Below, piece after piece: positions 21,400 to 33,560 of a stretch of 64,000 nt of DNA. Below the pieces are notes generated by a model, which saw only the letters and a program-made list of their open reading frames with translations, had not been told where the DNA came from and searched no databases. Each line of letters begins with the position of its first letter. The stretch's first letter is position 1. Source of the DNA: Iris pallida (lineage: Eukaryota; Streptophyta; Magnoliopsida; Asparagales; Iridaceae); assembly GCA_029216955.1 (NCBI GenBank), contig JANAVB010004000.1, positions 4,357,038-4,421,037 of the forward strand, in the 5' to 3' direction. Both the position numbers and the translations under genes were made by a program.

Positions 21400-22056
21400 C
21401 TAACCTTCCTCAACTTTCCTGACGTAGACTGGTCCCTGCGGTAATGTTCCATGTGATTGCTGAATCTGGAGAGGCGGGTCCTTCTTCTGTGATACTGGTG
21501 CTCCTCGTGCTTGTCCTTGGGCAGTGTGACCAGCGGTCTCCAACAGTCCTTGATTTGGTGGGCAGACGATCAGTAGAATAAACATAGCCTCCGTCTTTTG
21601 CGGCACTCTTCGTAGTGGTGTCCTGAGCTGCGGCAGAAAATACAAATGATAGCCGGCTGAATCTAAATCTCCTGCTGGGCTGAAGAAGCGTGGTCTGAGT
21701 GTGGCGACGCTTTACGGATCCACAGTAGTTGGTATCTTTATCATAAGTCTTTATGTTCCTCCCGAGCTTCAGTTTTCCGTCTTGTTATATGTGCTACGAG
21801 CTGGATCTCCCGGTTGATGACTTCAATCTTCAGAGGAGCCGGATCCTCAAAGACATGGATGATCTTCAGTGGCGGCTCCGGGTTCTCGACCTGCTCCTCG
21901 GTGCAAGATATGTGCCCGGTGTCTGGCATGCTCCCTCTAGTTGTCAAGGGACTCTTCAAACATCTCCGTCAACTACGTACTACCCATGGGGATAGTAGGG
22001 TGATAGAAGGTAGTGGAAGCTTGGAAACGTCAAGTGCAGGTGAATTGACAATTCTG
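21400..22056 (-). pseudogene. gag: TE4 gag nucleocapsid remnant
   Basis: On the minus strand an intact CX2CX4HX4C knuckle, CIFCRSSGHHYEEC (near 21612-21655), is followed by RKRRRLCLFY, a stop, and SSAHQIKDC. This is a second knuckle in which the second Cys has become Tyr and the next position is a stop. Upstream parts toward 22056 have only weak gag character. The place, just after the 5' LTR and leader, fits gag of TE4. Confidence 0.7.
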
Positions 22057-22257
22057 GTGTCGCATGCTTTTGAACTATCTGAAAAACAGAAAACTGTTAA
22101 AATAACCTAGACCTAAAAACAACAAGTATTTATAGAATATCAAAATACCTGATATTCCTGATATACCCTTATTTTCCGATTTTTCCTATGTTGTGATCAA
22201 GTTTCCCTAGTAATCAAGTCCCTCAATAGTACGCTAAGACCTAGGTACCAGTAGGAT

Positions 22258-22285
22258 AGACCTGCATGGGCCACCACTAAAAACA
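22258..22285 (-). other. TE4 conserved box after the 5' LTR (putative primer site)
   Basis: On the minus strand, directly after the LTR end, TTTTTAGTGGTGGCCCATGC appears. The same box follows the LTRs of TE3, TE6 and TE10. It does not match TGGTATCAGAGC, the usual initiator-Met tRNA primer site. Confidence 0.6.
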
Positions 22286-25200
22286 TGTTACGACCCGCTC
22301 CCGAATAATCGGATACGAGTCGGACACGCCCAGCCTTCGTCGTTAGACACGACGAAGTAAGCTGTACCAAACTAGGGAAATCTAACCAGATAATCATAAA
22401 TGTATATAATCATAGCATCTAAAAACGTATTCCAGAATGATCACCATAATCTATAATTCTATGTATATAAATGTACGAGTCATCAAGAATGAAATGTACT
22501 ATGAATTCTAAAACAATATCTAAGAGTAAAGCTAACAGTCTAAACTTGAAACCTCAAGCTAAGTCATGACCCATCCTACTCAGCTAAGATCCCAGGCTCT
22601 GGCCCATATGGTAGAATGATATCTTGCAAGTATACCTGTAACTTATCCAGTCAGGAGCGGAGCAAAGTACAGTTCTAGGTAATGAATAAGAACATGATAT
22701 GAAAATGAGTACAGAAGAACATAAACTATAAAGTAAAGGAAAAGAACATAAAGGTACATGAATGTAAGTACAGGAAATAAAATACAGAAATGTAAAGTAC
22801 AAGAATGTAACTATGAACCTGAAGTACAAGACATGACAAGTGCACCATGTTTGAAATACAACTAGCTCATGTGACCGGCTGGGGATAAGCACATGAAAGC
22901 ACATAAAAGTACATGAATGGTACGACTTAGGGCCCGCGTGCACGATGCAGGGCCAAAGCTAGGCACATGAGTATAGTAATCGGGATTGGTTACATGGCTA
23001 GTGTATTTCCCCACCCGACACAAGTAAGTACAAGAACAGGAGTACAGGAGTACAGGGTATCGTGTCATGACGTGTCACAGGAAAGTACAAGAAATGTAAA
23101 TGCACAAAATCGTAGAAAAGTACTTACCTAGCTCTGGAAAGGTACTGGTAGGCAATAGAGCTGTATGTCCTTCTGAGTAATATATGATTTGGAAAAGATC
23201 AAAATCTAAATGATGAGAACTTAGCTAAACATAGCTAACTAGTTTATATACTAGCTAATAATCCAAACCTACTATAAGCTAATTATATATCTATATGTAT
23301 ATAACTAGTTTAATGAGTTTAACATATATACTCGTATTTAAAGTAGAGACAATATTTCGAGTAGAATATAATAGTCAATTACTAATTTTAGAAAAATTTA
23401 ATAACTAGGATATCAATTCCTAGCAAAATATTTTGACAACATACTATAAGATTTACTATCAACATTTATCAAAAAAATAAAGGAAAACCCATACTATTGC
23501 TGGCCAAACCAAGCAACACCCATGTCAAAGTTTTATCAGGCCGAAGCCCTGCAAAGGATACCCAACATCTAGATTCAATTTATCCCATAACCTACTCTGT
23601 TTATTGTAGATCAATTATAACTGAATCCTAATATAGAGAAGTAGATAAACTTCTGTCAGTACTTCAAACATGATCTCTGCTACTCCCCCCACCTATACTT
23701 ATAGCTTGACTTTGGTCCCAAACTCCAACAGACTAGCCATTCACAGTATACCTGAATATCTCACTCAATTTGAGCTTTTGAAACCATACAGCAAGGGAGG
23801 GCCAGTGCTTGCACAAAACCAACCTCGACTTCAAATTTCATTGGCTGCTGTCAATAAAACAGATCACACAATTTGAACCCATTAAATCTTTCCAAAGAAT
23901 CACACAGAAGATTCGCATAGAATAATTGCCTTCAACCCAACCCAAAATATACAATTTAATGAAATAATATACATTCCAAGTAAGAATTTTAAACAAAACT
24001 ACAACAATCAAGCAATAGGAACAAATGTCCTAAAACCAGCAGACTCCAATGATCCCACACACCAGGTTAGATGTACGGCTATACTATACACACGAACTGG
24101 ACACGCCTGAGGGTTGGACACGACAGAGACTGCCACGCACTCACGAACACGACACAATCGTAGCATGCACACGTGTCACCCTACTCCAACAGACTTGGCT
24201 GCTATTCCTGCTCTCCTCCACCCCGTCTCATCAACTCACTGCCATTGCCACCACACGAACACCAACAGAGATCGATCACAGATTAAGGTTGGACTCTACC
24301 ACAAGCTTGGACACGAAAGAATCACAAATACGTACACGGACACACGCCAAGCCCAACCTGATCCTGGTCACACTACTCATTCAAAATTGAAGCAAAATTC
24401 ACATTTTTAATATCAAGAGGAATAGAGCAATTTACCTGGAGGAAGTTCAACTAACAATGAGGACGCGAGCTCAGAAAATCGGATGCAATCCTCGAACCCA
24501 ATTGTGATCAAAACTCTACTGACAAACAGTTGGGACACAGAGGAAAATAGTGTATTAGAGAGAATTGGAGATTCCTTTCAAAAAATCATCAGGAAAATCA
24601 GGAAGAGAAGAAGCCTAATACTTACAATTAGGCTTCGATCTCAAAACAATTGCTATCACCACCAAATCAACCTGCCCGCTTTGTCGATCCGTCCCGATTC
24701 AAATCAAACCAATGAAAAAGATTCAACAACAAAAAATCAATTTACTCAATAACGAACGCAACAACATCCAGATCTGAACAACATTGGGTCGATACTCACC
24801 AATCACGTCGTCGTCACCGTCGTCGCGTGTGGTTCGTCGCCACAAAAACGTTCGTCAGTTGCTGGAGATCGGTGCAGTCGTCGTCAAGCTGGAAGGACAA
24901 CCGTCGGAGAAACGATCGTGCCACCGAGGAAGAAGTTCGCCTGAGCTCCGCCCATACGTCGATACGGAGTGAACTGATGGAGAAGGAGTCGGTCTCAGAC
25001 GTCGTCGTTGTGGGAGGGTGGCGCTGCTGTCGGAAGTAGTGCCGGTGCTCGATGATATATCGGTCGCCATGTCGACTCCGTTGCTGCCGATGAGCTAAGG
25101 CTAGATCCCGATCAATTGGGAAAGGGGAGAGCTCGGAGAGATCTCGTAGTTGAACGCCTCCGAAGACATTTGCCGTCGATGCTCGTTGCCGTGGTCGCCG

Positions 25201-25665
25201 AGCTCTGCCCCTCGCCATCGTCGCTGAGGGAAAGAAAGTTTAGGGCTAGGGCTCGTGAGGAACGAGAGGAGATCGAGAGTTCAACTCTCCAAATAAAAAA
25301 AAAGTGAGAGGATGGAAACATTCTCTCTCCTCTGTAAGTATACAGAGAAAAAAAAAGATTTTTACAAAAAAACGCCTCCGCCGAGAACATTTCCAGCGGG
25401 GCCCCTCCGCTCAAGGGAAAAGTGCAGATAGGCCCTCTGCCTATTCATTTATTACAGGATTGCTGAAAAATCAGTTAAAAACTTTTTTGAAAAATGAGGG
25501 GACCACTAAATTGGTTGTAACAACTTTTTGAATTTTGAAATTGCTCCTAATTTCCCTCAAAAAATATTATCACCATTTTAAAACCAAAAACTTATTATTT
25601 GTAAATTAACCATCAACTACTATTAAAATAAAATTTATTTTCCCAAACAGGGAGGTGGAGTTACA
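22286..25665 (-). repeat. TE4 5' LTR
   Basis: This 3.38-kb copy pairs with 9499-12889 over its full length, including the AGTACAGGA/GAACATGA words (about 22680-23080), the CACACG-rich part (24050-24345) and the GTCGTCG block (24800-25210). It contains no gene. Its outer edge is joined to the 5' part of the TE3 gag. Confidence 0.93.
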
Positions 25666-25770
25666 AATGGTCAGCTGTTGAGGTATAGGATCCGGACTTG
25701 ATTGAGGAGGTGGGGTGTGATCGGGTGATGACAACCCATCGCCAGCAGTGTTGGTCTTATCTGTGGCCAT
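25666..25770 (-). pseudogene. gag: TE3 gag, N-terminal part separated by TE4
   Basis: A start codon at 25770-25768 begins MATDKTNTAGDGLSS, then a proline-rich stretch ending PIPQQLT at 25666. The frame resumes at 9498 with DRSYNVPAPREF, so one gag gene was cut by TE4. The leader to its right and the TE3 LTR give the expected LTR-leader-gag order. Confidence 0.85.
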
Positions 25771-25957
25771 ACTCTGGAAGGTTTAGGATTGCAAAACATA
25801 AGCAAGGTAGCCTACCAGTCTATAACAAACAAAAATATTTATTTATAATATATTTCGGTCCTATGTTGTGACAAATTAATATTCTAGTATTCTAAATATT
25901 TCTAGATATGTTTACCTAAGTTGTTGATCAGACCTGCATTGGCCACCACTAAAAATA
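25771..25957 (-). other. TE3 leader with post-LTR box
   Basis: The box TTTTTAGTGGTGGCCAATGC (complement, about 25936-25955) follows the LTR end, then about 165 bases of AT-rich leader precede the gag start. There is no initiator-Met primer match. Confidence 0.6.
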
Positions 25958-27742
25958 TGTCACGATCCGGTCCCAAATTGTTGGGTCAAATCGAATCATG
26001 CCCAGTCTGTACCGTTGTGAGACGGCGGCAGTAAGCTGTATCCACTTGCAGGTAATCTCAATAACACAATATATATTTGTCACAACTTCTAAATTTTACG
26101 AATATTAAAATCTTGTCCAACAGAAAGTTTCATCTGATACATCTGATAATTTAAAACTGAAATAAACTGTCTTAAATTCAAACATCAAAACTAAAAAGGA
26201 ATGTCATCATCTAGAGAGTTGGTTCATCAGCCCCGAGATCAACATCATCCGATTGGGACTCTGGCAGCACAGCTGGGTAAAGCTCAGGATCATAATAGCT
26301 ATTAATCAATAGCTCAGCTTCATCAATGGAACCTATTGGGGGTGGAGAATCCAGTCAGAAAAGGAGCAAAGTACAATTATGAAAATCTAACAATTCAACT
26401 AATAATTAAAAATTTGCAATTTTAAACAGTTTGAAATACTTGAACAATATTTTTCATAATTGAGAACAATGTGATTTGAGTATGTAATGCTTATGACCGG
26501 CTTGGGTTGTACAATAGTATTCTAGTGATATGATACGGCTTATCCCCGTGTGAAAAGGAGTAAGCTCGCACAATTATGCAATATGAAGGTATTGATCATA
26601 GAACACTACACTACTCCCCCAATCCCACAATCAATACTCTAGAAGAGAGTTCTGTGTAGCAATGTGGTTTAATCTTGCAATATTATAATTACTAATTAAA
26701 TTGAAAAACAAACATAACCATACTTGCCTTGGTTTATGACTGGATTTGAAATCGGTACCGGAGAAGAAATCAGACTCATCTTCGAAATCCTACAGTTGAG
26801 AATCTCTTCTTAGAAACATATTTGAACCATATCTAGGTGTACTAGTTACAATCTCTAAACTTTATCCTAGTCAAGTTTTATGTTATTCTATCATAACACG
26901 CGTATCGATGCGATTTATAATCATTAATTTAATGAAATAAAAGTCAAGTTAACATTTATTGAGAAAATTCGCATTTTTTTGATTATTTGGCAAAACTTTG
27001 TATTTTGTAATATATCTAAAACTAGGTTTTTCTTTAAATGAGAAAAAATGTGAACTTGTTTAAATAATACAAACTTATATTTTATTATTAACTAAATGTG
27101 AGAAAATTATTTAATTCTCTATGTAAAATAAATATTCAATTTATTATTCTACGCGTTTATCGATAACTTAACGAAACTAGAAAAACAAACCAAAAGAAAT
27201 CAAAACTATATTATGCAATTACAAAACCACATAGAAAGAAATAAAGGCTGGGCTTATGCCCTTACAACACTTTACATAAATTAATTGAATTAAAAGTAAT
27301 TAAATTGCTGGTTAGCTCTGAACGCCGGGAAGCGGTCCATTCAGCAGGCCGAGGCCCTGCACTCAAAATATATTGGTCAGTAATACGTTCTAAAATAGTA
27401 ATTTAATTTAAAATATAAAAATATAGTAAGTCTCAGACTTGGTCCAAAGTGTCATGTTGCATTCTAGCTTATGCCTCAACGTCCGAAAATTCTGATTTTG
27501 TTTGAATTACGCTAGGACCCAAAATATTTTTCGAAAGCCAAACAATAACTGTCAAAGGACTATAGTCGAACTCAAGAAATAAACTGAAAGGTTTTCAAAA
27601 TATTTTAGAAAAATCGGACAGCATATCCTTTGTAATCGGGATAACCCAATAATGGGTAGATAACAACCAAAATATTCCAAACCAGGAATAACTCCAACAC
27701 CAAAAATACATAACTGGAAAATCAACCAAAATTTATCTCAAA

Positions 27743-27810
<68 letters not shown>

Positions 27811-28989
27811 AATGAATCAAAAAAAAATATATATATATATATAAGAATGAATCAACAGAACTTAAATTTCTAAATCCGAACTCATAATCTATCGAACTCG
27901 AAATCGGAAACAAGCTCGACTATTCCAAATCAAAGTCGAAAATATCAGAACCAAATCCGAATAGGAACCAGTATATGAAATCCAAATTCACAGCATAAAT
28001 TTCGAATTAAAATCAAAAAACCCAACGAACCAATTCTGATTTAGAAATCAGAACCAAACATCAACAATCGAATTGCATAGCGGGATCGAAACCGTGTCAT
28101 CATCGACTCAACGGAAGGGACACAGGGACACAGAAAATATACCTCGGATGCTCGGCTAGAGCTCTCAGGTGCAAAATAGGGAAATAGAAAAATCCATGCG
28201 AACTCGAAAAACTCCAGAAGCACACGGACAGCACTGGAATAGCGCGAACGCGGCCACGGGGAGAGAATCGGGACCCACAAGGTTCTGCGGACAGAGGATC
28301 AGGGCACGGGCGGCCGGATCGAGGCTCGTAGGGTGCTGCGAACAGGAACAGCAGCGGCAGAAGGCCGCTGGGTCTGGGCGAGGTGGCCGGGCGGTCGGCC
28401 TGGGGCCGCGAAGAGGCTGACGCCGAAGGGAGGCGGCGGAGGAGGGTCGCCGCGTAGAGGGGTCGCCGGTCTTAGGCGGAGCCGGCGGGAGCTTGGGCGG
28501 CCGGATTTGGGTTAGGGCTAGGGATTTGGGAAGTGGGTTTGGATGAGGGGAGTCATAGAGAGTGGAGAAGAAGGTGAGTTTTATAGGGGTGAGGATCTGG
28601 GGGTTATAGGAGGGAAAAGGAGAGGTCTCGGCAGTTTCGGAAGATGAGGGGTGCTGGCGGTCGGTCGAAAATGAAAGGAGAAAGGAAAGGTCGGCTGGTT
28701 GTTTGGAAAATGAGAGAGAGGGAGAGGGAGTTTTAACTTATATAAATCAAATTTCATTTATTAAAACTAATCTGGATATAATTATAAATAACTTTAAAAT
28801 GAAAACTGAGTTTGGGTTCGGTTTCGAAAATGGTTCAAGACGGGTCAGGCCAAAAATAAAATTCCATTAATAATAATTTAATTTTTTTTAAAATACGACT
28901 GTCCTAAATTAACAATTAATAATGGTAATAATAATAATTTAGCAAACAAATTATCCAATTAATTGAAACCAAAAATTATGGGTTTTACA
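25958..28989 (-). repeat. TE3 LTR (5' copy), inserted in the TE6 LTR
   Basis: The left edge is TGTCACGATCCGG (25958) next to the TE3 leader. The right edge is ATTATGGGTTTTACA (28989), giving sense start TGTAAAACCC, a typical Tekay-like LTR start. The adjoining DNA at 28990 is LTR sequence of TE6, so 25958-29991 is two LTR pieces, not one 4-kb LTR. A GGCCG/GCGG-rich block lies at 28240-28520, about 470-750 bases from the LTR start. The partner 3' LTR is not in the window. Confidence 0.7.
27745..27842. repeat. TA microsatellite
   Basis: An uninterrupted (TA)n run of about 64 bases is followed by AGAATGAATC, a short A run and a second (TA)n of about 16 bases with the same AGAATGAATC flank. This suggests local duplication of microsatellite plus flank. 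Confidence 0.95.
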
Positions 28990-29991
28990 CTCAATAAGGA
29001 ATAAAGTTGCACGTAAAAACTCGTCTTATGCCAAGCCAGAATAGTACGCGTAAAAATAGAGTTACGCATAAAACTCATACGCGTAAAGAGTAACGTTACG
29101 CATAAAATATTGTATGCATAAAGAGTCAAAGTTTACGCATGAATATGTATGCGTAAGAATAATGTTACGTATGAAACATTGTACGCGTAAAGAATAACGT
29201 TACGCGTGAAAGGTTGCACACGTAAAGAGTCAGGTTTACGCACGAATAAATATGCGTAAAGAGTAATACACAAAGCCAAGTCGACTTGCCTAAAATAGAT
29301 TCACGCTGGCACGAATGATCGGGGGCGCAGAGCTTGATATTACGCAGATACGTAAAAAAACATGGGCGTAGGGCTTGATAATACGTGGACATGTATAAAC
29401 GTGGGTGTAAAGGATAACCAGGACTTCCAAATTCATGAGACCATTAGTCTAAACGTGAGCATAAAGAACCTCAACAACCAGGAATGATCAAACTTGAAAA
29501 TAAGAGACTTTCACAGATCAAACCCCCCAAAATCCGAAAATAGCAAATTCTAGATCTACAAAAATAAAACTTTCAAATGCAAAAATGTCAAGTTCTAAAC
29601 TCTCTTAGAATCACGAGAGAAAGATATTTGAACCATAAAAATGGGTTTTCATGTGGAAGCAAGATGTACTTGCCTATGGGTTTGGTAGGTGGAGAGAGTT
29701 ATGAGGAAGAAGAAGAATAAATGAGAAGGAGAAGTAATGAAAAGAGAGAAAGGATTGGGGCTTTAAATGGAGATGGTAGTAGGTTGGGTTCATGATGAAC
29801 CACCCAAATCCGAAAATAAACCAACCCAGGTCGAACCCAAAGCAAAGTTAAAGCAGAAAATAAAATACAACAAAAATAATTAGCGTGAAATTAAGGAATT
29901 TAAATACAGAACAAATATATGATAAATATTAAATAAATACATTCAAGCAGTACATGTATAAAAATACATATTCTAGGAACGGAGAGTGACA
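28990..29991 (-). repeat. TE6 3' LTR remnant with TACGCGTAA-word array
   Basis: The sense start is at 29991 (TGTCACTCTCC), directly after a polypurine tract and the TE6 pol. The LTR is cut at 28990 by TE3. About 590 bases in, from 29400 down to 29005, variants of TACGCGTAAAGAGT and GTTACGCATAAAA recur about twenty times with irregular spacing. Between 29550 and 29800 are the U3-like landmarks GATGTACTTGCCTATGGGTT and an AGAAGAAGAAT-rich stretch, also seen in TE10 and TE11. Confidence 0.8.
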
Positions 29992-30006
29992 TCTCTATCC
30001 TCCTTA
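29992..30006 (-). other. TE6 polypurine tract
   Basis: The minus strand reads TAAGGAGGATAGAGA directly before the LTR start, preceded by TTTCGAGGAGAAAA. Confidence 0.8.
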
Positions 30007-30164
30007 GAAAAATTTTCTCCTCGAAATTTTAAATCCAAGCAGGATAGAAACACCTTAGCTAAACCAACCAAAGTACAAGCAATTGTAGCGAGCAAGCAGT
30101 CATCTTACGATATTAATAGCAAGCAATATATCTATGTTTATCAATCTACGACATGAAGCAATTT

Positions 30165-33100
30165 CTACTCATAGGGTGATAAGCATGAGGAATCAAGATA
30201 ATCAAGGTACACGGAAAGAGATATACCTTGTGAGTCAAATAGGTACGGATACCGTGATCGGATATTATCCTCACGTTCCCGCGTTGACTCGCCTAAGGAG
30301 TGATGACCCCAAGCAACGCGGACAAGGCTAATTATTCGGTTCTTGAGTATCTTCTCCCTTCGGTCCAAAATGGATATCGACTGTTCCTCGTAAGACAGGT
30401 TGGTACCAACAACCAGTTCAGAATGATCGAAGATATGGCTTGGGTCCGATACATACCTACGCAACTGAGATACATGAAACACATCATGCACCTCTCGTAA
30501 CGTAGGTGGAAGGGACAAACGATAAGCAACATCGCCTACCCTATCAAGGATAGCAAATGGGCCTACATATCGCGGACTCAGCTTCCCGCGAACGCCAAAC
30601 CTAATGACCCCACGAGTAGGTAAGATCCGCAAAAACATGTGATCTCCAACAGAAAATTCTAGCGGCCTACGATGCTGGTCTGCCCAATGACGGTGTCGAT
30701 CTTGTGCAACTCGAAGTTGTTCTCTAATTCCCTTAACCACTTCAACCGTCTGAACAATCATCTCTGGGCCTAACATCTTTCTCTCTCCAATACAATCCCA
30801 TGCAAGTGGCAACCTACACTTCTTACCGTATAGTGCTTTAAATGGCGCCATCTGGATATTGGCTTGATAACTGTTGTTGTATGAGAATTTAACTAAGTGC
30901 AAGTGACTCTCCCAAGACCCTCCAAAATCTAGGGTGCAAGCTTGTAACATATCTTCTAAAAGTCTGAATTGTTCTTTCCGATTGCCCGTCTATCTGTGGG
31001 TGGTACGTCGTACTGAATCTTAACTTGGTACCCATGCTATGATGTAATCTTTTCCAGAAATGTGATGTAAAACGGGTATCTCTATCTGATACAATACTGA
31101 CAGGGACCCCATACTGCCTGACTATCTGCTGTATATACAATTTTGCTAACGTTTCTGTCGATTACCCTTCTCTAAAAGGAAGAAAATGTGCCACCGTCGT
31201 AAGTCGATCCACTATTACCTAAATAGCATCCTTACCACTTGGTTATCTCGGTAAACCGGTCACAAAGTCCATTGTGATATGCTCCCACTTCCATTTCGGG
31301 ATAGGAAGCGGTTATAATAATTCAGCTGGCCTCTATTGTTCTGCCTTCACTTGCTGACATATTAAACAACGAGAAACAAATCTAGCTATCTTTCTCTTTA
31401 TTCCGTTCCACCAGAAGTGCTGCTTGATATCTTTGTACATTTTGGTCCCTCCGGGATGTATAGATTACTGAGAACTGTGGGCTTCTATCATAACCTCCTG
31501 TCGGATATCTCTACTTGGCACACATAGACGTGATTGAAATCTAAATGTACCATCTTCGTGAATTTCCATCTCCTTTATGAGTCCTGACTCACATTCTGTC
31601 CTAAGTCGGATTGAACTCGTAGACTCACCAGAATTCCTATATCACTAGGAAGTATAACCTCGATGCCCATCTCCTGAAGGTATTCTAAAATATGCTTTTA
31701 TAATGTCAACATAAATGCACTGCCTCTCCTGCTAAGAGCGTTTGCTACCATATTAGCCTTGCCTGGATGATACTAAAGCTCTACGTCGTAATCCTTGATC
31801 AATTCTAACCATCTTTTCTGTCTCATGTTCAGTTCCTTCTGAGTAAAGATGTACTTCAGACTTTTGTAGTCCGTGTACATGTCCACTCGATCACCGTACA
31901 AGTAATGCCTCCATAGCTTCAAAGCAAATACTATTGCTGCCAACTCCAAGTCATGAAGTCGGATAATTCTTCTCGTGGTCCCGAAGTTGCCTAGATGCAT
32001 ACGCAATCACCTTTCTATGTTGCATTAGGACACACCCAAGTCCTTTTCCTGACGCATCGCAATATACAGTAAAACCTCCGGGTCCAACCGGTAACGTAAG
32101 AATAGGTGTCGTGATCAACTTCTGCTTCAAATTCTCAAATGATGCCTGGCACTCTGCCGACCAAATGAATGGCACATCCTTCCATGTCAAGCGGATCATG
32201 GGTGCTGAGAGTCTTGCAAAGTCTGATATGAACCTTCTGTAATATTCTGCCAATCCTAAAAAACTACACACATTTGCTACGGTCTTAGGTGTTGGCCAAC
32301 TCTCTACTGCTTCTACCTTCTTGGGATCCACTGCTACACCAGCCCCTGATATGATGTGCCCCAAGAATGAAATTCGATCTGTCCAAAACTCACACTTGCT
32401 GAGCTTGGCATACAACTGGTTCTCTCTCAGAACCTGCAACACTTTTCTCAGGTGATCTTCATGCTCTTCTTCACTAGCTGAGTATACGAGAATATTGTCG
32501 AGGAACACAATGACAAATTGATCTAAGTACGGCATGAAGATGCAGTTCATCAAATTCATAAATATTGTGGGAGCATTGGTCAAACCGAACGACATTACTA
32601 AGAATTTGTAATGCCTGTACTTCGACCTGAATGCTATCTTGGGAATATCCTCTTTCTGAACTCTCACTTGATGATACCCTGATCGAAGATCTATCTTGGA
32701 GAAAACCCTTGCTCTGCTCAACTGATCAAACAAGTCGTCGATCCTTGGTAGTGGGTACTTGTTCTTTACTGTTGCCGTATTGAGCTTCCTGTAGTCAATG
32801 CATAATCAGGATGATCCATCCTTCTTCCCTACAAGTACCACTGGTGCTGTCCATGGTGATTCGCTAACTCGAATGAACTTTTTTGCCTTCAGTTCCTCTA
32901 TGTGTTGATATACCTTGGCCTGCTCTGAATCTGCCATTCTGTAAACTCAATCTGATATCGATTTAGTTCCAGGTGCCAATTCTATACTGAACTCAATATT
33001 CCTAACTGGGGGTAGACCTGGAAGTTCTTCAGGAAATATATCTAGAAACTCTTCCACTATCTTCGGAACCTGAACTTCTTCCATTGCCGTCACTACTCCT

Positions 33101-33560
33101 TCTTCTTGTTGAGTTATCACTGATCTGACTAAGGTAAACCACTTCATGCCTGGAATATTAAAAGATACACTTCCTCTATGATAATCTATTATCGTATGAC
33201 TATTTTTTAGCCAGTCCATGCCTAAGATAACGTCGAAATTTCCAACAAATTTTTTTATCAACCTGACGGGTAAGCAACGCCCGTAAACTACAACTCTACA
33301 CGCTAGAATAACTCTACTAACTCCTACGAGCCCACTACCAGTGAGTATATTCAACCTCCCTAGCAATGTCTCAAATTCTATTCCTAGTCGTGTCGCAAAT
33401 TATGCAGATATAAATGAGTGTGATGCTCCCGAATCAAACAATGCTACTGCAGAATATGAGGCGACGAGAATGTTACCTGCCATAACATCTCCCGATACCA
33501 ATGCCTCTTCTAAGGACAGATTGAATGCCTGCCCTCGTCCTCCTTGTTGGTTCCCATGCT
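30165..33560 (-). pseudogene. pol: TE6 pol: protease, RT, RNase H, integrase, chromodomain (many stops)
   Basis: In order on the minus strand: aspartic protease with ALFDSGASHSF (Asp codon at 33433-33435) and [10 protein letters not shown] from [14 protein letters not shown] through FGLTNAP to FLDNILVYS, where the usual FLDD has lost its second Asp; RNase H with FTVYCDASG and [19 protein letters not shown]; integrase with FWWNGIKRKIA, CLICQQVKAEQ, ITMDFVTGLPR and [16 protein letters not shown]; then LSPRYVGPF, RRYVSDPSHIFDHSEL and the chromodomain-like [19 protein letters not shown]. Numerous in-frame stops, mainly at former Gln, Arg or Trp codons, break it. It is a Tekay/Del-type chromovirus pol and cannot be active. 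Confidence 0.95.

Larger units (their letters stand above)
9499..25665 (-). mobile_element. TE4: non-autonomous gypsy LTR retrotransposon, host of TE5
   Basis: Two long direct repeats, 9499-12889 and 22286-25665, open TGTYACRACCCGCTCCC and close GGAGGTGGAGTTACA, so both are bounded by TG...CA. A polypurine tract adjoins the left copy and a gag remnant adjoins the right copy, so the element runs right to left. The flanks ATCGG (9494-9498) and AATGG (25666-25670) agree at three of five bases and are probably a decayed target duplication. The TE3 gag reading frame resumes across the insertion, which confirms the boundaries. In the first 165 or so aligned bases of the LTRs I count ten differences, all transitions. 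Confidence 0.93.

Noticed and set aside
25958..29991. A single 4-kb LTR shared by TE3 and TE6
   Set aside because: An internal LTR-type edge (GGTTTTACA at 28989), a different LTR start at 35139 and an array cut off at 28990 favour two abutting LTR pieces.
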